Assembly: GCF_024171785.1 (NCBI RefSeq)
Contig: NZ_JAMTCK010000001.1
Coordinates: 186,134-250,133 of the forward strand
Direction: 5' to 3'
From: Goodfellowiella coeruleoviolacea
Lineage (GTDB): Bacteria; Actinomycetota; Actinomycetes; Mycobacteriales; Pseudonocardiaceae
DNA length: 64,000 nt
Below, piece by piece: positions 9,476-17,566 of this stretch. The notes below the pieces were generated by a model. That model saw only the letters and a list, made by a program, of their open reading frames with translations, did not search any database and was not told the origin of the DNA. Each line of letters starts with the position of its first letter. The first letter of the stretch is position 1. The position numbers and the translations under genes are program-made.

Positions 9476-11092
9476 TCAGCCCAGGTACTGGTGCTTGAGC
9501 GTCTTCTTGTCCACCTTGCCGACCGCGGTCAGCGGCATCGCGTCGACGACCAGCAGCCGGTCCGGCACCTTGTAGGCAGCCACGCCCCGGTCGCGGAAGA
9601 ACACGGTGAGCGCCTTCGCGTCGGGTGCGTCGCCGGTGCAGGTCAGGAACGCCACCGAGCGCTCACCGAGCACCGGGTCGGGTTCGGCCACCAGTGCCGC
9701 CGAGACCACCCCGGGCAGGGCCAGCAGGTGGCCCTCGACCTCGGTGGCGTCGATCTTCTGGCCGCCGCGGTTGATCTGGTCCTTGGCCCGGCCGACCACG
9801 ATGACGTGACCGGTCGGGGTCAGCCGCACCAAATCGCCGGTGCGGTAGAACCCGTCGGCGGTGAAGGCCCGCTGGTTGTGCTCGGCCGCGCGGTAGTAGC
9901 CACGCAGGGTGTACGGGCCGCGGGTGAGCAGTTCCCCGGTCTGGCCGAGCGGGACCTCCTGGTCCTGCGGGTCGACCACGCGCAGCTCGTCGTCGGGCGA
10001 GATCGGTACGCCCTGCGTGGTGTGCACCAGGTCGTCCGGGTCGTCGAGCCGGGTCAGGCACAGCAGGCCCTCGGCCATGCCGAACACCTGCTGCAGCCGG
10101 CAGTCGAGTTTCTTGGTGACCACCGCGGCCAGGTCGTCGGCCAGCCGGGCGCTGCCGACCTGGAGCACCCGCAGGCTGGACAGGTCGGCCTCGCCGCGTT
10201 CGGCCTCCGCCAGCCAGTGCGGCACCAGCGGCGGGTTGATCGCGGCGATGGTCACGCCTTCCCGCTCGATCAGCTCGAACGCGGTCTGCGGGCCCGGCGC
10301 GGGCGCGAGCACGACCTTGCCGCCGACCTGGAGCACGCCCAGCATCCCCGGGCAGCTCATGGTGTAGTTGAACGCGATGGGCAGCACGGCCAGGTACACC
10401 GACTCCTCGGTCAGCTCGCAGACCTCGGCCGCCCGCCGCGCGTTGTAGCTGTAGTCGTCGTGGGTGCGCGGCACCAGCTTCGGCATGCCGGTGGTGCCGC
10501 CGGAGAGCAGCAGCAGCGCGAGGTCGTCGGCGGCCGGTGGGTCCGCCGGGCCCGGCTCCGGGTCGGCGGCCATCAGCTCGGCCAGCGCGACGAACCCGGT
10601 GTGCTCACCCGGGTCGCCGGCCACGATCACGTGCCGCAGTCCGGTGTCCTGCTGGACCTGCGCGGCGAGTTCCCGGTAGTCGAAGTGGCCGTACTGGTCG
10701 GCGACGAGGTAGCCGGCCACGTCGGCGAGCCGCGCCAGGTGGGTGATCTCGCTGCGGCGGTGCGCGGGCATCGCGTGCACCGGCACCGCGCCCAGGCGCA
10801 CCAGTGCGAACCACGACAGCACGAACTCCGCGCGGTTCGGCAGCTGCAGGATCACCCGGTCGCCGCGCCGGATGCCCAGCCGGGCCAGTCCGGTGCACAG
10901 CCGCTGCACGGCGACGTCCAGTTCGGCATAGGTCCACCTGCGGCCGCCGTCCACCAGCGCGGTGCGCCCGGCATAGCTGACCGCCCACCGCGCCAGCTGC
11001 TCGCCGAAGGTCAGGCCCTGCCAGTGTCCGGCTCCGCGATAGCGTTCGGCCAGCTCCGGCGGCCAGTTCACCCAGTCCTGCGCGACCACCAC
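9476..11092 (-). CDS. Aryl-acid AMP ligase (DhbE/EntE-like)
   Basis: The enzyme should activate a carboxylic acid, probably aromatic or heteroaromatic, as an adenylate and load it onto the neighbouring acyl carrier protein. The 538-residue protein has the family hallmarks [33 protein letters not shown] (P-loop), [29 protein letters not shown] and the C-terminal GKVDKK lysine. In the acid pocket DhbE has AHNYPLS; here it is AFNYTMS, so Asn and Tyr are kept but the His is Phe. The substrate may therefore not be 2,3-dihydroxybenzoate; salicylate, picolinate-type or other acids are possible. Start GTG 11092 lies 3 bases after the carrier protein stop. Confidence 0.88.
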   Translation of the reverse strand: MVVAQDWVNWPPELAERYRGAGHWQGLTFGEQLARWAVSYAGRTALVDGGRRWTYAELDVAVQRLCTGLARLGIRRGDRVILQLPNRAEFVLSWFALVRLGAVPVHAMPAHRRSEITHLARLADVAGYLVADQYGHFDYRELAAQVQQDTGLRHVIVAGDPGEHTGFVALAELMAADPEPGPADPPAADDLALLLLSGGTTGMPKLVPRTHDDYSYNARRAAEVCELTEESVYLAVLPIAFNYTMSCPGMLGVLQVGGKVVLAPAPGPQTAFELIEREGVTIAAINPPLVPHWLAEAERGEADLSSLRVLQVGSARLADDLAAVVTKKLDCRLQQVFGMAEGLLCLTRLDDPDDLVHTTQGVPISPDDELRVVDPQDQEVPLGQTGELLTRGPYTLRGYYRAAEHNQRAFTADGFYRTGDLVRLTPTGHVIVVGRAKDQINRGGQKIDATEVEGHLLALPGVVSAALVAEPDPVLGERSVAFLTCTGDAPDAKALTVFFRDRGVAAYKVPDRLLVVDAMPLTAVGKVDKKTLKHQYLG

Positions 11093-11095
11093 GGT

Positions 11096-11353
11096 TCAGC
11101 CCTTCTGTGCGGCCAGCACGAGTTCGTGCAGTTCGGTGAGCGAGCCGACCTCGTTGACCGCGGCGTCACTGACCCGGATGCCGAAGCGCTTGGTGATCCC
11201 GGCGGCGACCTCCAGCATCATCAGCGAGTCGGCACCCAGGTCCTGGGTGAAGTTCGCCTGGTCGGTCACGTCCGCGACGTCCACCTCGAGCACCCGGGCG
11301 ACCAGTGCGCGCAGTTCCTCCCGGTCGGGCGTGCCCAGCGCGTTGTCCGGCAT
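11096..11353 (-). CDS. Acyl carrier protein
   Basis: An 85-residue carrier protein; the phosphopantetheine serine lies in DLGADSLMMLEV. GAAGGGAG upstream supports ATG 11353. It sits between the KS-like gene and the AMP ligase and should carry the activated starter and the growing chain. Its upstream leader contains a 14-bp tandem repeat. Confidence 0.92.
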   Translation of the reverse strand: MPDNALGTPDREELRALVARVLEVDVADVTDQANFTQDLGADSLMMLEVAAGITKRFGIRVSDAAVNEVGSLTELHELVLAAQKG

Positions 11354-11378
11354 GTTGCTCGTCTCCCTTCTTCGTCGG

Positions 11379-11475
11379 TGAGCCCCGTTCATGGGCACGG
11401 TTCAGCGAGCCCCGCTCAGCGAGTCCCGGTCGGTGAGTTTCGGTCGGTGAGTTTCGGTCGGTGGGGCCCGGTCAG
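11379..11475 (-). repeat. About seven tandem 14-bp units (TGAGTTTCGGTCGG type)
   Basis: Units begin near 11379, 11393 (13 bp), 11406, 11420, 11434, 11448 and 11462. The units at 11434 and 11448 are identical, and the others differ at a few positions. The array covers the gap between the KS-like stop (11472) and the ACP start (11353), that is, the ACP leader. Confidence 0.75.
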
Positions 11476-12419
11476 TGAGCACGCACTGGTGCGGGCCCGT
11501 GGAAGGCCATCGCGGCCACGGCGGCGTCCGGCAGCTGACAGGACACCGCGACCGCCACGCCCTCGGGGTCGTCGAGTCCGGCCGCGGCGGCGACGCACTG
11601 CAACACCCCCAGCGCACCGGACTGCCGGCCGGCCCAGCTGGCCAGGTCGAGCACGGGTCGGTCGGCCGCGAGAGCTGGTTCGGCCAGCAACTGGCCGGCC
11701 GCGGACTGCGCCGGCAGCACCGCGCGAAGCGCCGCGTCGGCACTGGTCGCGCGCTGGTAGGGCCCCAGCACCAGGCGTGCCCGCGCGCCGCGCCGCTCGG
11801 CGTGGTCGGCGGATTCCAGCACGACCGCTGCCGCGGCGTCCGGCCACGACCGCTCGTCGTTGTCCCGGTGCAGCCTGCGGACGTACTCGTTGTCCGGTTC
11901 CACCCCGGTGACCACGGCGGCGTCGGCCCGCCCGGTGGCGATGAGCGTGCGGGCCCAGTGCAGCGCGTCCAGGCCGCTGGTCGCGCCGTTGGACAGGGTC
12001 AGGTTCGGTGCCCGCAGCCCGTGTTCGATGGCCAGCCACCCGGCCGTGACATTGCTGGACGTGTTGGGCAGTTCGGTGGAGTTCAGCGCGAGCGCGGACT
12101 GCTCGTCGATGGTCGTCACGAACGAGCAGACACTGTCCAGGTTGCCGAGGTTGGTGCTGACCACGGTCGCCGTCCGGGTTGGCGTGCCCAGGAAGGCGCC
12201 CTCCGCCGACCGGAGCCCGGCGTCGTCCAGTGCCGCGTCCGCCGCCAGGGAGGCGAGCCTGGACGCCCTGTCCCGGTGCCGCATCCGCTTGCCCCGCAGG
12301 CCGGTGTCGGGATCGAACCCACCGGGGTGGCGCTGGTAGGGCGTGAGCAGATCGGCGGGGCCGCGCAGGCCGTCCACGGCGAGTCCGACGCCGGTCGCCA
12401 CCACCTGTCGGCCGGTCAC
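11472..12419 (-). CDS. Ketosynthase-like protein lacking the catalytic cysteine (KS-beta/chain-length-factor-like)
   Basis: A 315-residue thiolase-fold protein, shorter than the usual 400 or so. It begins VTGRQVVATGVG as ketosynthases do, but the nucleophile loop reads LTLSNGATSGLDAL instead of a DTACAS-type loop, so no Cys is present. The HGTGT and GH histidine motifs are also missing. It overlaps the complete ketosynthase gene by 4 bases (GTGA), so a heterodimer analogous to KS-alpha/chain-length factor is the natural reading. Inference: it shapes chain length or starter choice rather than condensing. An enzymatically dead or repurposed protein is the alternative. Confidence 0.75.
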   Translation of the reverse strand: MTGRQVVATGVGLAVDGLRGPADLLTPYQRHPGGFDPDTGLRGKRMRHRDRASRLASLAADAALDDAGLRSAEGAFLGTPTRTATVVSTNLGNLDSVCSFVTTIDEQSALALNSTELPNTSSNVTAGWLAIEHGLRAPNLTLSNGATSGLDALHWARTLIATGRADAAVVTGVEPDNEYVRRLHRDNDERSWPDAAAAVVLESADHAERRGARARLVLGPYQRATSADAALRAVLPAQSAAGQLLAEPALAADRPVLDLASWAGRQSGALGVLQCVAAAAGLDDPEGVAVAVSCQLPDAAVAAMAFHGPAPVRAH

Positions 12420-13543
12420 GGCGCGGCCTCCAGCACGGCGACGGCGTTGATCCCGCTCAGCCCGAACGCGTCGACCTGGGCGGTGCGCACCTCCGCGGGC
12501 CGGGCCTGGTCGCGCACCAGGTCCAGACCGTCCGCCTCCTCCATGGGATCGGTCAGCCCGTGGATCGGCGGCACCGTGCCGCGCCGCATCGACAGCACCG
12601 CCATGACCAGGCTCAGCAGACCGGAACCGCCGAGGGTGTGCCCGGTCATCGACTTGATCGCGGTCAGCATCGGCTTGGCACCGGCGAAGACCTCGTGCAG
12701 CATGCCCGCCTCGACCCGGTCGTTGAGCACGGTCCCGGTGCCGTGCAGCATCACCAGGTCGATGTCGCCGGGGTGGACACCGGCGCGGCTGTGCGCCTCG
12801 CGCACCACCCGGACAACGCTTTCCGCGTCGGGCACCGTGGGGTGCACCGCGTCGCAGTTCATACCGACGCCGCGCAGCCGCGCGTGGCTCGGGGTGCCGT
12901 GTCCGGCGCGCCGCAGCACCACCGCGACCGCGCCCTCCCCCATCATCATCCCGTGCCGCTGCCTGGCGAAGGACCGCACCTCGCTGGGGACCCCGCCCTG
13001 CACGCGGTCGAAGATGCCGAAGGTCGCCTCGGTCATCGAGTCGGTTCCGGCGACCACCACGGTATCGGCCATGTCGTTGTCGATCATGTCGGCCGCCAGC
13101 CCCAGCGTGTACAGCGACGCCGCGCACGCGTTGGCGAAGGTGAAGGTGTTGACGACGTCGAACCGCTCGCGCAGCGCGGTGCCGAAGTGGAGGTCGGCGA
13201 AGCCCACCGGGGCGTCACCGCGCCACCACAGTTCCACCGAACGCTGTTCCCGGTGGGTGGTACCGACCAGCACCGGGTACCGCGCGGCCGTGTCGAGCAG
13301 GCCGGCGTCGGTGAGCGCCTGCTCGACCGCGTGGAGCAGCCAGCGGGTCGCCCGCCTCGGCTCGTCGCGGCCGGGCTCGGTCCGGTCGTCGATCTCGTAG
13401 GCCAGGTGCGAGCGGTACTTGCTCTGGTCGAAGACCCGCAGCGGGGCCAACCCGCTGCGGCTGCGGCACAGCGCGTCATGGATCTCTTCCGGGCTGGTGC
13501 CGATCGCGGCGATCGCGCCGAGCCCGGTGATATCCAACGTCAC
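12416..13543 (-). CDS. Beta-ketoacyl-ACP synthase (FabF/KS-alpha-like)
   Basis: The 375-residue enzyme should condense an extender unit onto the ACP-bound starter. The Cys-His-His triad is visible: NACAASLYTLG, MLHGTGT and KSMTGHTLGGSG, with the C-terminal FGLSGINA loop. GGGAGG six bases ahead fixes GTG 13543 as start. No ketoreductase or dehydratase gene is in the operon, so one or a few non-reducing extensions are more likely than a fatty-acid-like cycle. Confidence 0.9.
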   Translation of the reverse strand: MTLDITGLGAIAAIGTSPEEIHDALCRSRSGLAPLRVFDQSKYRSHLAYEIDDRTEPGRDEPRRATRWLLHAVEQALTDAGLLDTAARYPVLVGTTHREQRSVELWWRGDAPVGFADLHFGTALRERFDVVNTFTFANACAASLYTLGLAADMIDNDMADTVVVAGTDSMTEATFGIFDRVQGGVPSEVRSFARQRHGMMMGEGAVAVVLRRAGHGTPSHARLRGVGMNCDAVHPTVPDAESVVRVVREAHSRAGVHPGDIDLVMLHGTGTVLNDRVEAGMLHEVFAGAKPMLTAIKSMTGHTLGGSGLLSLVMAVLSMRRGTVPPIHGLTDPMEEADGLDLVRDQARPAEVRTAQVDAFGLSGINAVAVLEAAP

Positions 13544-13652
13544 AACGGTCCTCCCAAGCGGTTTCGCGGACGGCTGGCGGCGGACAACCCCGTGCGGCGG
13601 GGTGGTCCGCACAGCCGGGACGGCGGACGGCCCGTGGCCCGGTCGGCCGCGC

Positions 13653-14714
13653 TCAGGCGGTGAACCGAGGCGCGACCTCGGCGGCGAACAGCTCCAGTGC
13701 GCGCACGCTGTGCTCGTGCTCCAGGTAGCCCGGGTTCAGCTGGAGGCTCACCGTGAGGTCGGCACCGCAGTTCTCCCGAACCCACTCCAGTTGCTCGGTG
13801 ACCTCGGCCGGTGTGCCCGCCAGCACCTTGTGGTCGGCCAGCGAGCGGGCGAAGTCGTACTTGCGGACCTTGTCGACCAGCTTCTCGTAGCCCTGGTAGG
13901 CCGACGAGGTGGTGGACGCCCACGAGGCGATCGCCCCGGCCATCTGGTCGATGTAGTTCTGCTCGAACACCGCACCGCGCTCCAGGGCGGTCGCCCGGTC
14001 GTCGGCCAGGTAGCAGGTGTACTTGACCTGGATGCGCCCGCCGCCGGCCGGGCTGCCCGCCGCGCGGTAGGCACCCCGGTAGGCGTCGAGCATCTCCAGC
14101 AGCGTCTCGTGGCTGACGATGGTCGGCACCACCTGGAGGTTGTGCCCGGCCGCTCCGGCGGCGGCGCAGGACTCCGGGCTCGACGCCGACGCGACGAAGA
14201 TCGGGGGGTGGGGCTGCTGCAGTGGCCTCGGCAGCAGGGTGATCGGCCCGAAGCGGTGGAACTCCCCCTCGAACTTGACGTCCTCTTCGGACCACAGCCG
14301 CTGGCAGGCGAGCAGCCCCTCGTCGAACCGCCGCCGGCTCTCCTCCATGGGCACGCCGAACCACTCGAACTCGTCGGGCAGGAAGCCCCGCCCGAAGCCC
14401 ACGTCCAGCCGACCGTCGGAGATGTGGTCGAGCATCGCCAGCCGGCCGGCCAGCTTGATCGGGTGGGCGAACGCGGGGATCACCGCGCCGGTGGTGATCC
14501 TGATTCGCTCGGTCCTGGCGGCCAGCGCGGTCAGCAGGATCACCGGGTCGGGGCTGTAGCCGCCGTAGGGCGACCCGTAGTGCTCCACCGTCTGCACGTG
14601 TTCGAAGCCGTGCCGGTCGGCCCGTTCAGCCAGGTCGATGACCTCTCGGTAGTAGTCACGCGCGGATTTGCGCTCCGGCGCGAAGACCGGGAAGAAGTTC
14701 AGTCCGAATTCCAT
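13653..14714 (-). CDS. LLM-class flavin-dependent monooxygenase (luciferase-like)
   Basis: A 353-residue bacterial-luciferase-like TIM barrel that uses reduced flavin supplied by a partner reductase. Visible signatures are MEFGLNFFPVFAPE, the TVEHYGSPYGGYSPDP segment, GRLDVGFGRGFLPDEF and the DEGLLACQRLWSEEDV helix. AAGGAG upstream supports ATG 14714. A candidate flavin reductase lies at 31304-31810, in another operon of the same cluster. The substrate is unknown. Confidence 0.88.
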   Translation of the reverse strand: MEFGLNFFPVFAPERKSARDYYREVIDLAERADRHGFEHVQTVEHYGSPYGGYSPDPVILLTALAARTERIRITTGAVIPAFAHPIKLAGRLAMLDHISDGRLDVGFGRGFLPDEFEWFGVPMEESRRRFDEGLLACQRLWSEEDVKFEGEFHRFGPITLLPRPLQQPHPPIFVASASSPESCAAAGAAGHNLQVVPTIVSHETLLEMLDAYRGAYRAAGSPAGGGRIQVKYTCYLADDRATALERGAVFEQNYIDQMAGAIASWASTTSSAYQGYEKLVDKVRKYDFARSLADHKVLAGTPAEVTEQLEWVRENCGADLTVSLQLNPGYLEHEHSVRALELFAAEVAPRFTA

Positions 14715-14756
14715 CACCGCTCCTTGGCGAAGAGAACATCTCGGGTTCACCGGCCG

Positions 14757-14954
14757 TCAACTGGGACGCGGTGCCACACCTTTTCCGGCAACCCCCCAGC
14801 GATGGGCCGGCACCGGCTCCAGGACCACCCAGACCGATTCCCGGATCTCCTCACCGAAGGTGCGCACGACCGCGTCGGTGACGGCCGAGATCAGTTCCGG
14901 CTCGGTTTCCTCGGTGAGCCGGCTCTCCAGGATCTGCACAGTGACAAAGGGCAT
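14757..14954 (-). CDS. 4-Oxalocrotonate tautomerase family protein
   Basis: A 65-residue protein beginning MPFVTVQILESRLTEE, so Pro becomes residue 1 after Met removal; that is the catalytic base of this family. The basic residues and VWVVLEPVPAHRWGVAGK at the C-terminus fit the family fold. In a polyketide-like operon it could tautomerise or decarboxylate a beta-keto or dienol intermediate (inference). Confidence 0.85.
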   Translation of the reverse strand: MPFVTVQILESRLTEETEPELISAVTDAVVRTFGEEIRESVWVVLEPVPAHRWGVAGKGVAPRPS

Positions 14955-15041
14955 GGGAAAACCCACCGTTCTCGGTTGTTTCCGAATTTCGAGCGAATGC
15001 GCTGGGTGGTCAGCGCGCGGTCGGCGGGAGCGCGTCGGCAA

Positions 15042-16307
15042 TCAACTGTGGCTCAACACCGCGCGGCGGCCGAACACCTCGTTGAGACTGCCCTGCAGGG
15101 CGGAGCAGAGAAGGGAGACCTGCGTATCGGTCAACGTGGGATAGCAAGGGATGTTCATATGTTCAGAGAACCACAGTCGTTCGGATTCCGGGCATTCCCC
15201 CGGTCCGTGCCCGCGCGACTGCCATTCGGGGGTCAGGTGCAGCGGGAAATAGCGGAGCTGAACCTCGACGCCGCGCCGGTCGAGCGCGGTGACCAGGGCG
15301 TGCCGCGCCTCGGCGCCGTCGCTGACGAAGAACGTGAACAGGTGGTAGGCGTGCTCGTTGCCCGGCGCGACCCTGGGCAGCCGGATCTGCGGGTACCCGC
15401 GGAGCACGTCGGTCAGCCGGGCCGCGATCTGCCGGCGCCGGCGCACCAGCCTGGGCAGCTTCCGCAACTGCACGGTGCCGGCGGCGCAGGCGACCTCGGA
15501 CAGCGTGGCGTTGGTGCCGGCACCCATGATCGTGGTGTGCGACTCGTGGTAGATCGTGTCGGCGTACTTCATCCACGGCAGCGTGTCCGGCGGCGCGCCG
15601 AGCGCGGTGCTGGCCGGGCCCGGGGTCCGGTCCACCTCGTTGGAGCGGATCCGGTCCGCCCGCGCCGCCCAGTCGGACCGGTTGAGCGTGATCATCCCGC
15701 CCTCGCCGAGGGTGGTGATGTTCTTCGACGAGTGGAAGCTGAAGCAGCCGATGTCACCCAGGGAGCCGGGACGTCTGCCCTGGTAGCTGGCGCCGAGGGC
15801 GTGGGCGCAGTCCTCGATCACCACCGCGTCGTAGCGCGCGGCCAGCTCGCAGATCTCCTGCATCGCCGCGGGGTTGCCGCCGTAGTGCACCAGGATGACG
15901 GCCCTGGTCCGGGGCGTGAGCAGCGCGCGGAGCTGGACCGGGTCCAGGTTCAGCGTGGTGGGGTCGATGTCGCAGAACTTCACCACCGCCGGCGTGTCGA
16001 GCAGCGGTTGAATTGACGCCTGGAATGTCTGCGGGGTGACCACCACTTCGTCACCCGGTTTGAGGTCGAGCAATCGGATGGCGATTTCCAGCGCCACCGT
16101 TCCACTGGTCACCGAGATGGCGTACCGGGTACCGATGTGTTTGCGGAACTGCTGTTCGAACCGGTCTCTCCAGGGACCTGCACTCAACGCCAGGTCGTCG
16201 TAGATGACATCCTTCAGCACCGCCAGATCATCATCGTCGACCAGTGAACCTCGACGCGTCCCAGGGATTTGGTAGATGGTTTTCAGACTGCCGCTGTTGC
16301 TGTTCAT
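15042..16307 (-). CDS. DegT/DnrJ/EryC1/StrS-family aminotransferase
   Basis: A 421-residue PLP enzyme of the sugar-aminotransferase fold. It has VTSGTVALEIAI (phosphate loop), VVIEDCAHALGASYQGRRPG (ring-stacking Asp/His) and the Schiff-base lysine at about residue 195 in FHSSKNITTLGEGG. Family members aminate sugars or, in cases such as AHBA synthase, cyclic keto acids. No sugar nucleotide genes are nearby, so a non-sugar carbonyl is plausible here. It is the first gene of the leftward operon and diverges from a binding-protein gene across a 233-bp, comparatively A/T-rich promoter region. Confidence 0.88.
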   Translation of the reverse strand: MNSNSGSLKTIYQIPGTRRGSLVDDDDLAVLKDVIYDDLALSAGPWRDRFEQQFRKHIGTRYAISVTSGTVALEIAIRLLDLKPGDEVVVTPQTFQASIQPLLDTPAVVKFCDIDPTTLNLDPVQLRALLTPRTRAVILVHYGGNPAAMQEICELAARYDAVVIEDCAHALGASYQGRRPGSLGDIGCFSFHSSKNITTLGEGGMITLNRSDWAARADRIRSNEVDRTPGPASTALGAPPDTLPWMKYADTIYHESHTTIMGAGTNATLSEVACAAGTVQLRKLPRLVRRRRQIAARLTDVLRGYPQIRLPRVAPGNEHAYHLFTFFVSDGAEARHALVTALDRRGVEVQLRYFPLHLTPEWQSRGHGPGECPESERLWFSEHMNIPCYPTLTDTQVSLLCSALQGSLNEVFGRRAVLSHS

Positions 16308-16541
16308 GGAGGTACCCCAAAGTTTAATCGGGGATTACAGCATTCGGAGCATCACGCAACACCGCTGTATCGATGACCACTCATCTGAGCAAACTCGCCC
16401 AGGTCGGACAGCAGTCAACGTAACAGCAGACGTCTGGCTAGCGCAACACCCCGCGTTTACGGCAAAGTGGGACCCGCTTTGTTCACCCTGTCAGGACCGG
16501 TAGGCCACCACCTCCGCGCCAAGGAAGATCTGGAGTGCGCG

Positions 16542-17552
16542 ATGACGCAGAAGAACGCAGTAGGGCACCAATTCTCCCGACGCCGCATGCTTGCTGTCGG
16601 AGTAGTCGGCTTGGGTGTCTTCGCACTCGGTGGCTGTGGTCGAAACGGCGTAACTCAACAGTTCGACGAGGCGGAGTTTTCCGTTACCGTTGAGGGGAAG
16701 TTCGGTAACACGGTGCTGTCCCACCGGCCGGAGCGCGTGGTGACGGTGGGCTACGGCGTGGACACCGACACCGCCGTGGCACTCGGCGTCGTGCCGGTCG
16801 CGGTACCCCGGGTCTCGTCGACACCGAGCGGGTTCCAGCCCTGGACCGAGGCCGCCTTCGGCGGCACCCGCCCCGAACAGTTCACAGTGGACGGTGGTGT
16901 GCCGTTCGAACGCATCGCCAGCTTCAACCCCGATCTCATCCTCGCCATCAACGACTACAAACTCGACGAGCACCACGCCACCCTCGCCGCGATCGCACCG
17001 CTGCTCTCCTACGCGACCGGTCCCAACCTCGACCGCTGGCAGGACACCACGCGCCGGGTGGGACACGCGCTCGGCCGGGACGACCAGGCCCAGCAGCGCA
17101 TCACCGAGACCGAGCGCAAGATCAGCCAGGTGCGGGACGCCTCGCCCCTGCCAGGCAAGACCTTCACCGTCAGCTCCGTCTCGGAGAGTGGGCAGATCCA
17201 CACCAAGAGCGATCCGAACGACGTGCTCGTGTCCTCGCTCGCGCAGTTCGGTCTCCAGCTCTCGCCTCGGGTGCTCGCCCTGCCCACGTCGGGCACCCTG
17301 GGCATCGCCACGGTCAGCCAGGAGAACCTCGACGTGATCGACGCCGACCTCACCCTGGTCAGCTACGGATCGGCAGTGCACCGCCAGGCGTTCGAGGCCA
17401 CCGCCCTGTTCGGCGAGCTGAACTCGGTGCGGCGCGGTGGTTATGTCGCACTCGACAGCGTCGAAGCCCAGGCGCTGGCCTTTCCCTCGGTGCTGTCCAT
17501 CAACCACACGGCCGACCACATCGTGCCCCGGCTGGCCGAGGCACTGCGATGA
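16542..17552 (+). CDS. Orphan siderophore-type substrate-binding lipoprotein (Tat)
   Basis: A 336-residue FecB-like binding protein. The N-terminus FSRRRMLAVGVVGLGVFALGGCG combines a twin-arginine motif with a lipobox (GGC), so it should be exported folded and lipid-anchored. It has HRPERVVTVGYG, the FNPDLILAINDYK segment and the second-lobe helix typical of the class. GGAG about 6 bases ahead sets ATG 16542. No permease or ATPase gene accompanies it. It is divergently transcribed from the biosynthetic operon, so recognition of the cluster's own product or its metal complex is a reasonable inference. Confidence 0.88.
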   Translation: MTQKNAVGHQFSRRRMLAVGVVGLGVFALGGCGRNGVTQQFDEAEFSVTVEGKFGNTVLSHRPERVVTVGYGVDTDTAVALGVVPVAVPRVSSTPSGFQPWTEAAFGGTRPEQFTVDGGVPFERIASFNPDLILAINDYKLDEHHATLAAIAPLLSYATGPNLDRWQDTTRRVGHALGRDDQAQQRITETERKISQVRDASPLPGKTFTVSSVSESGQIHTKSDPNDVLVSSLAQFGLQLSPRVLALPTSGTLGIATVSQENLDVIDADLTLVSYGSAVHRQAFEATALFGELNSVRRGGYVALDSVEAQALAFPSVLSINHTADHIVPRLAEALR

Positions 17553-17566
17553 GTGGCGGGTCGTCC

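Noticed and set aside
8606-11911. A very long open frame opposite the AT, AMP-ligase and ACP genes
   Set aside because: It is antisense to clearly recognisable genes and its translation is His/Arg/Gly-rich with no domain.
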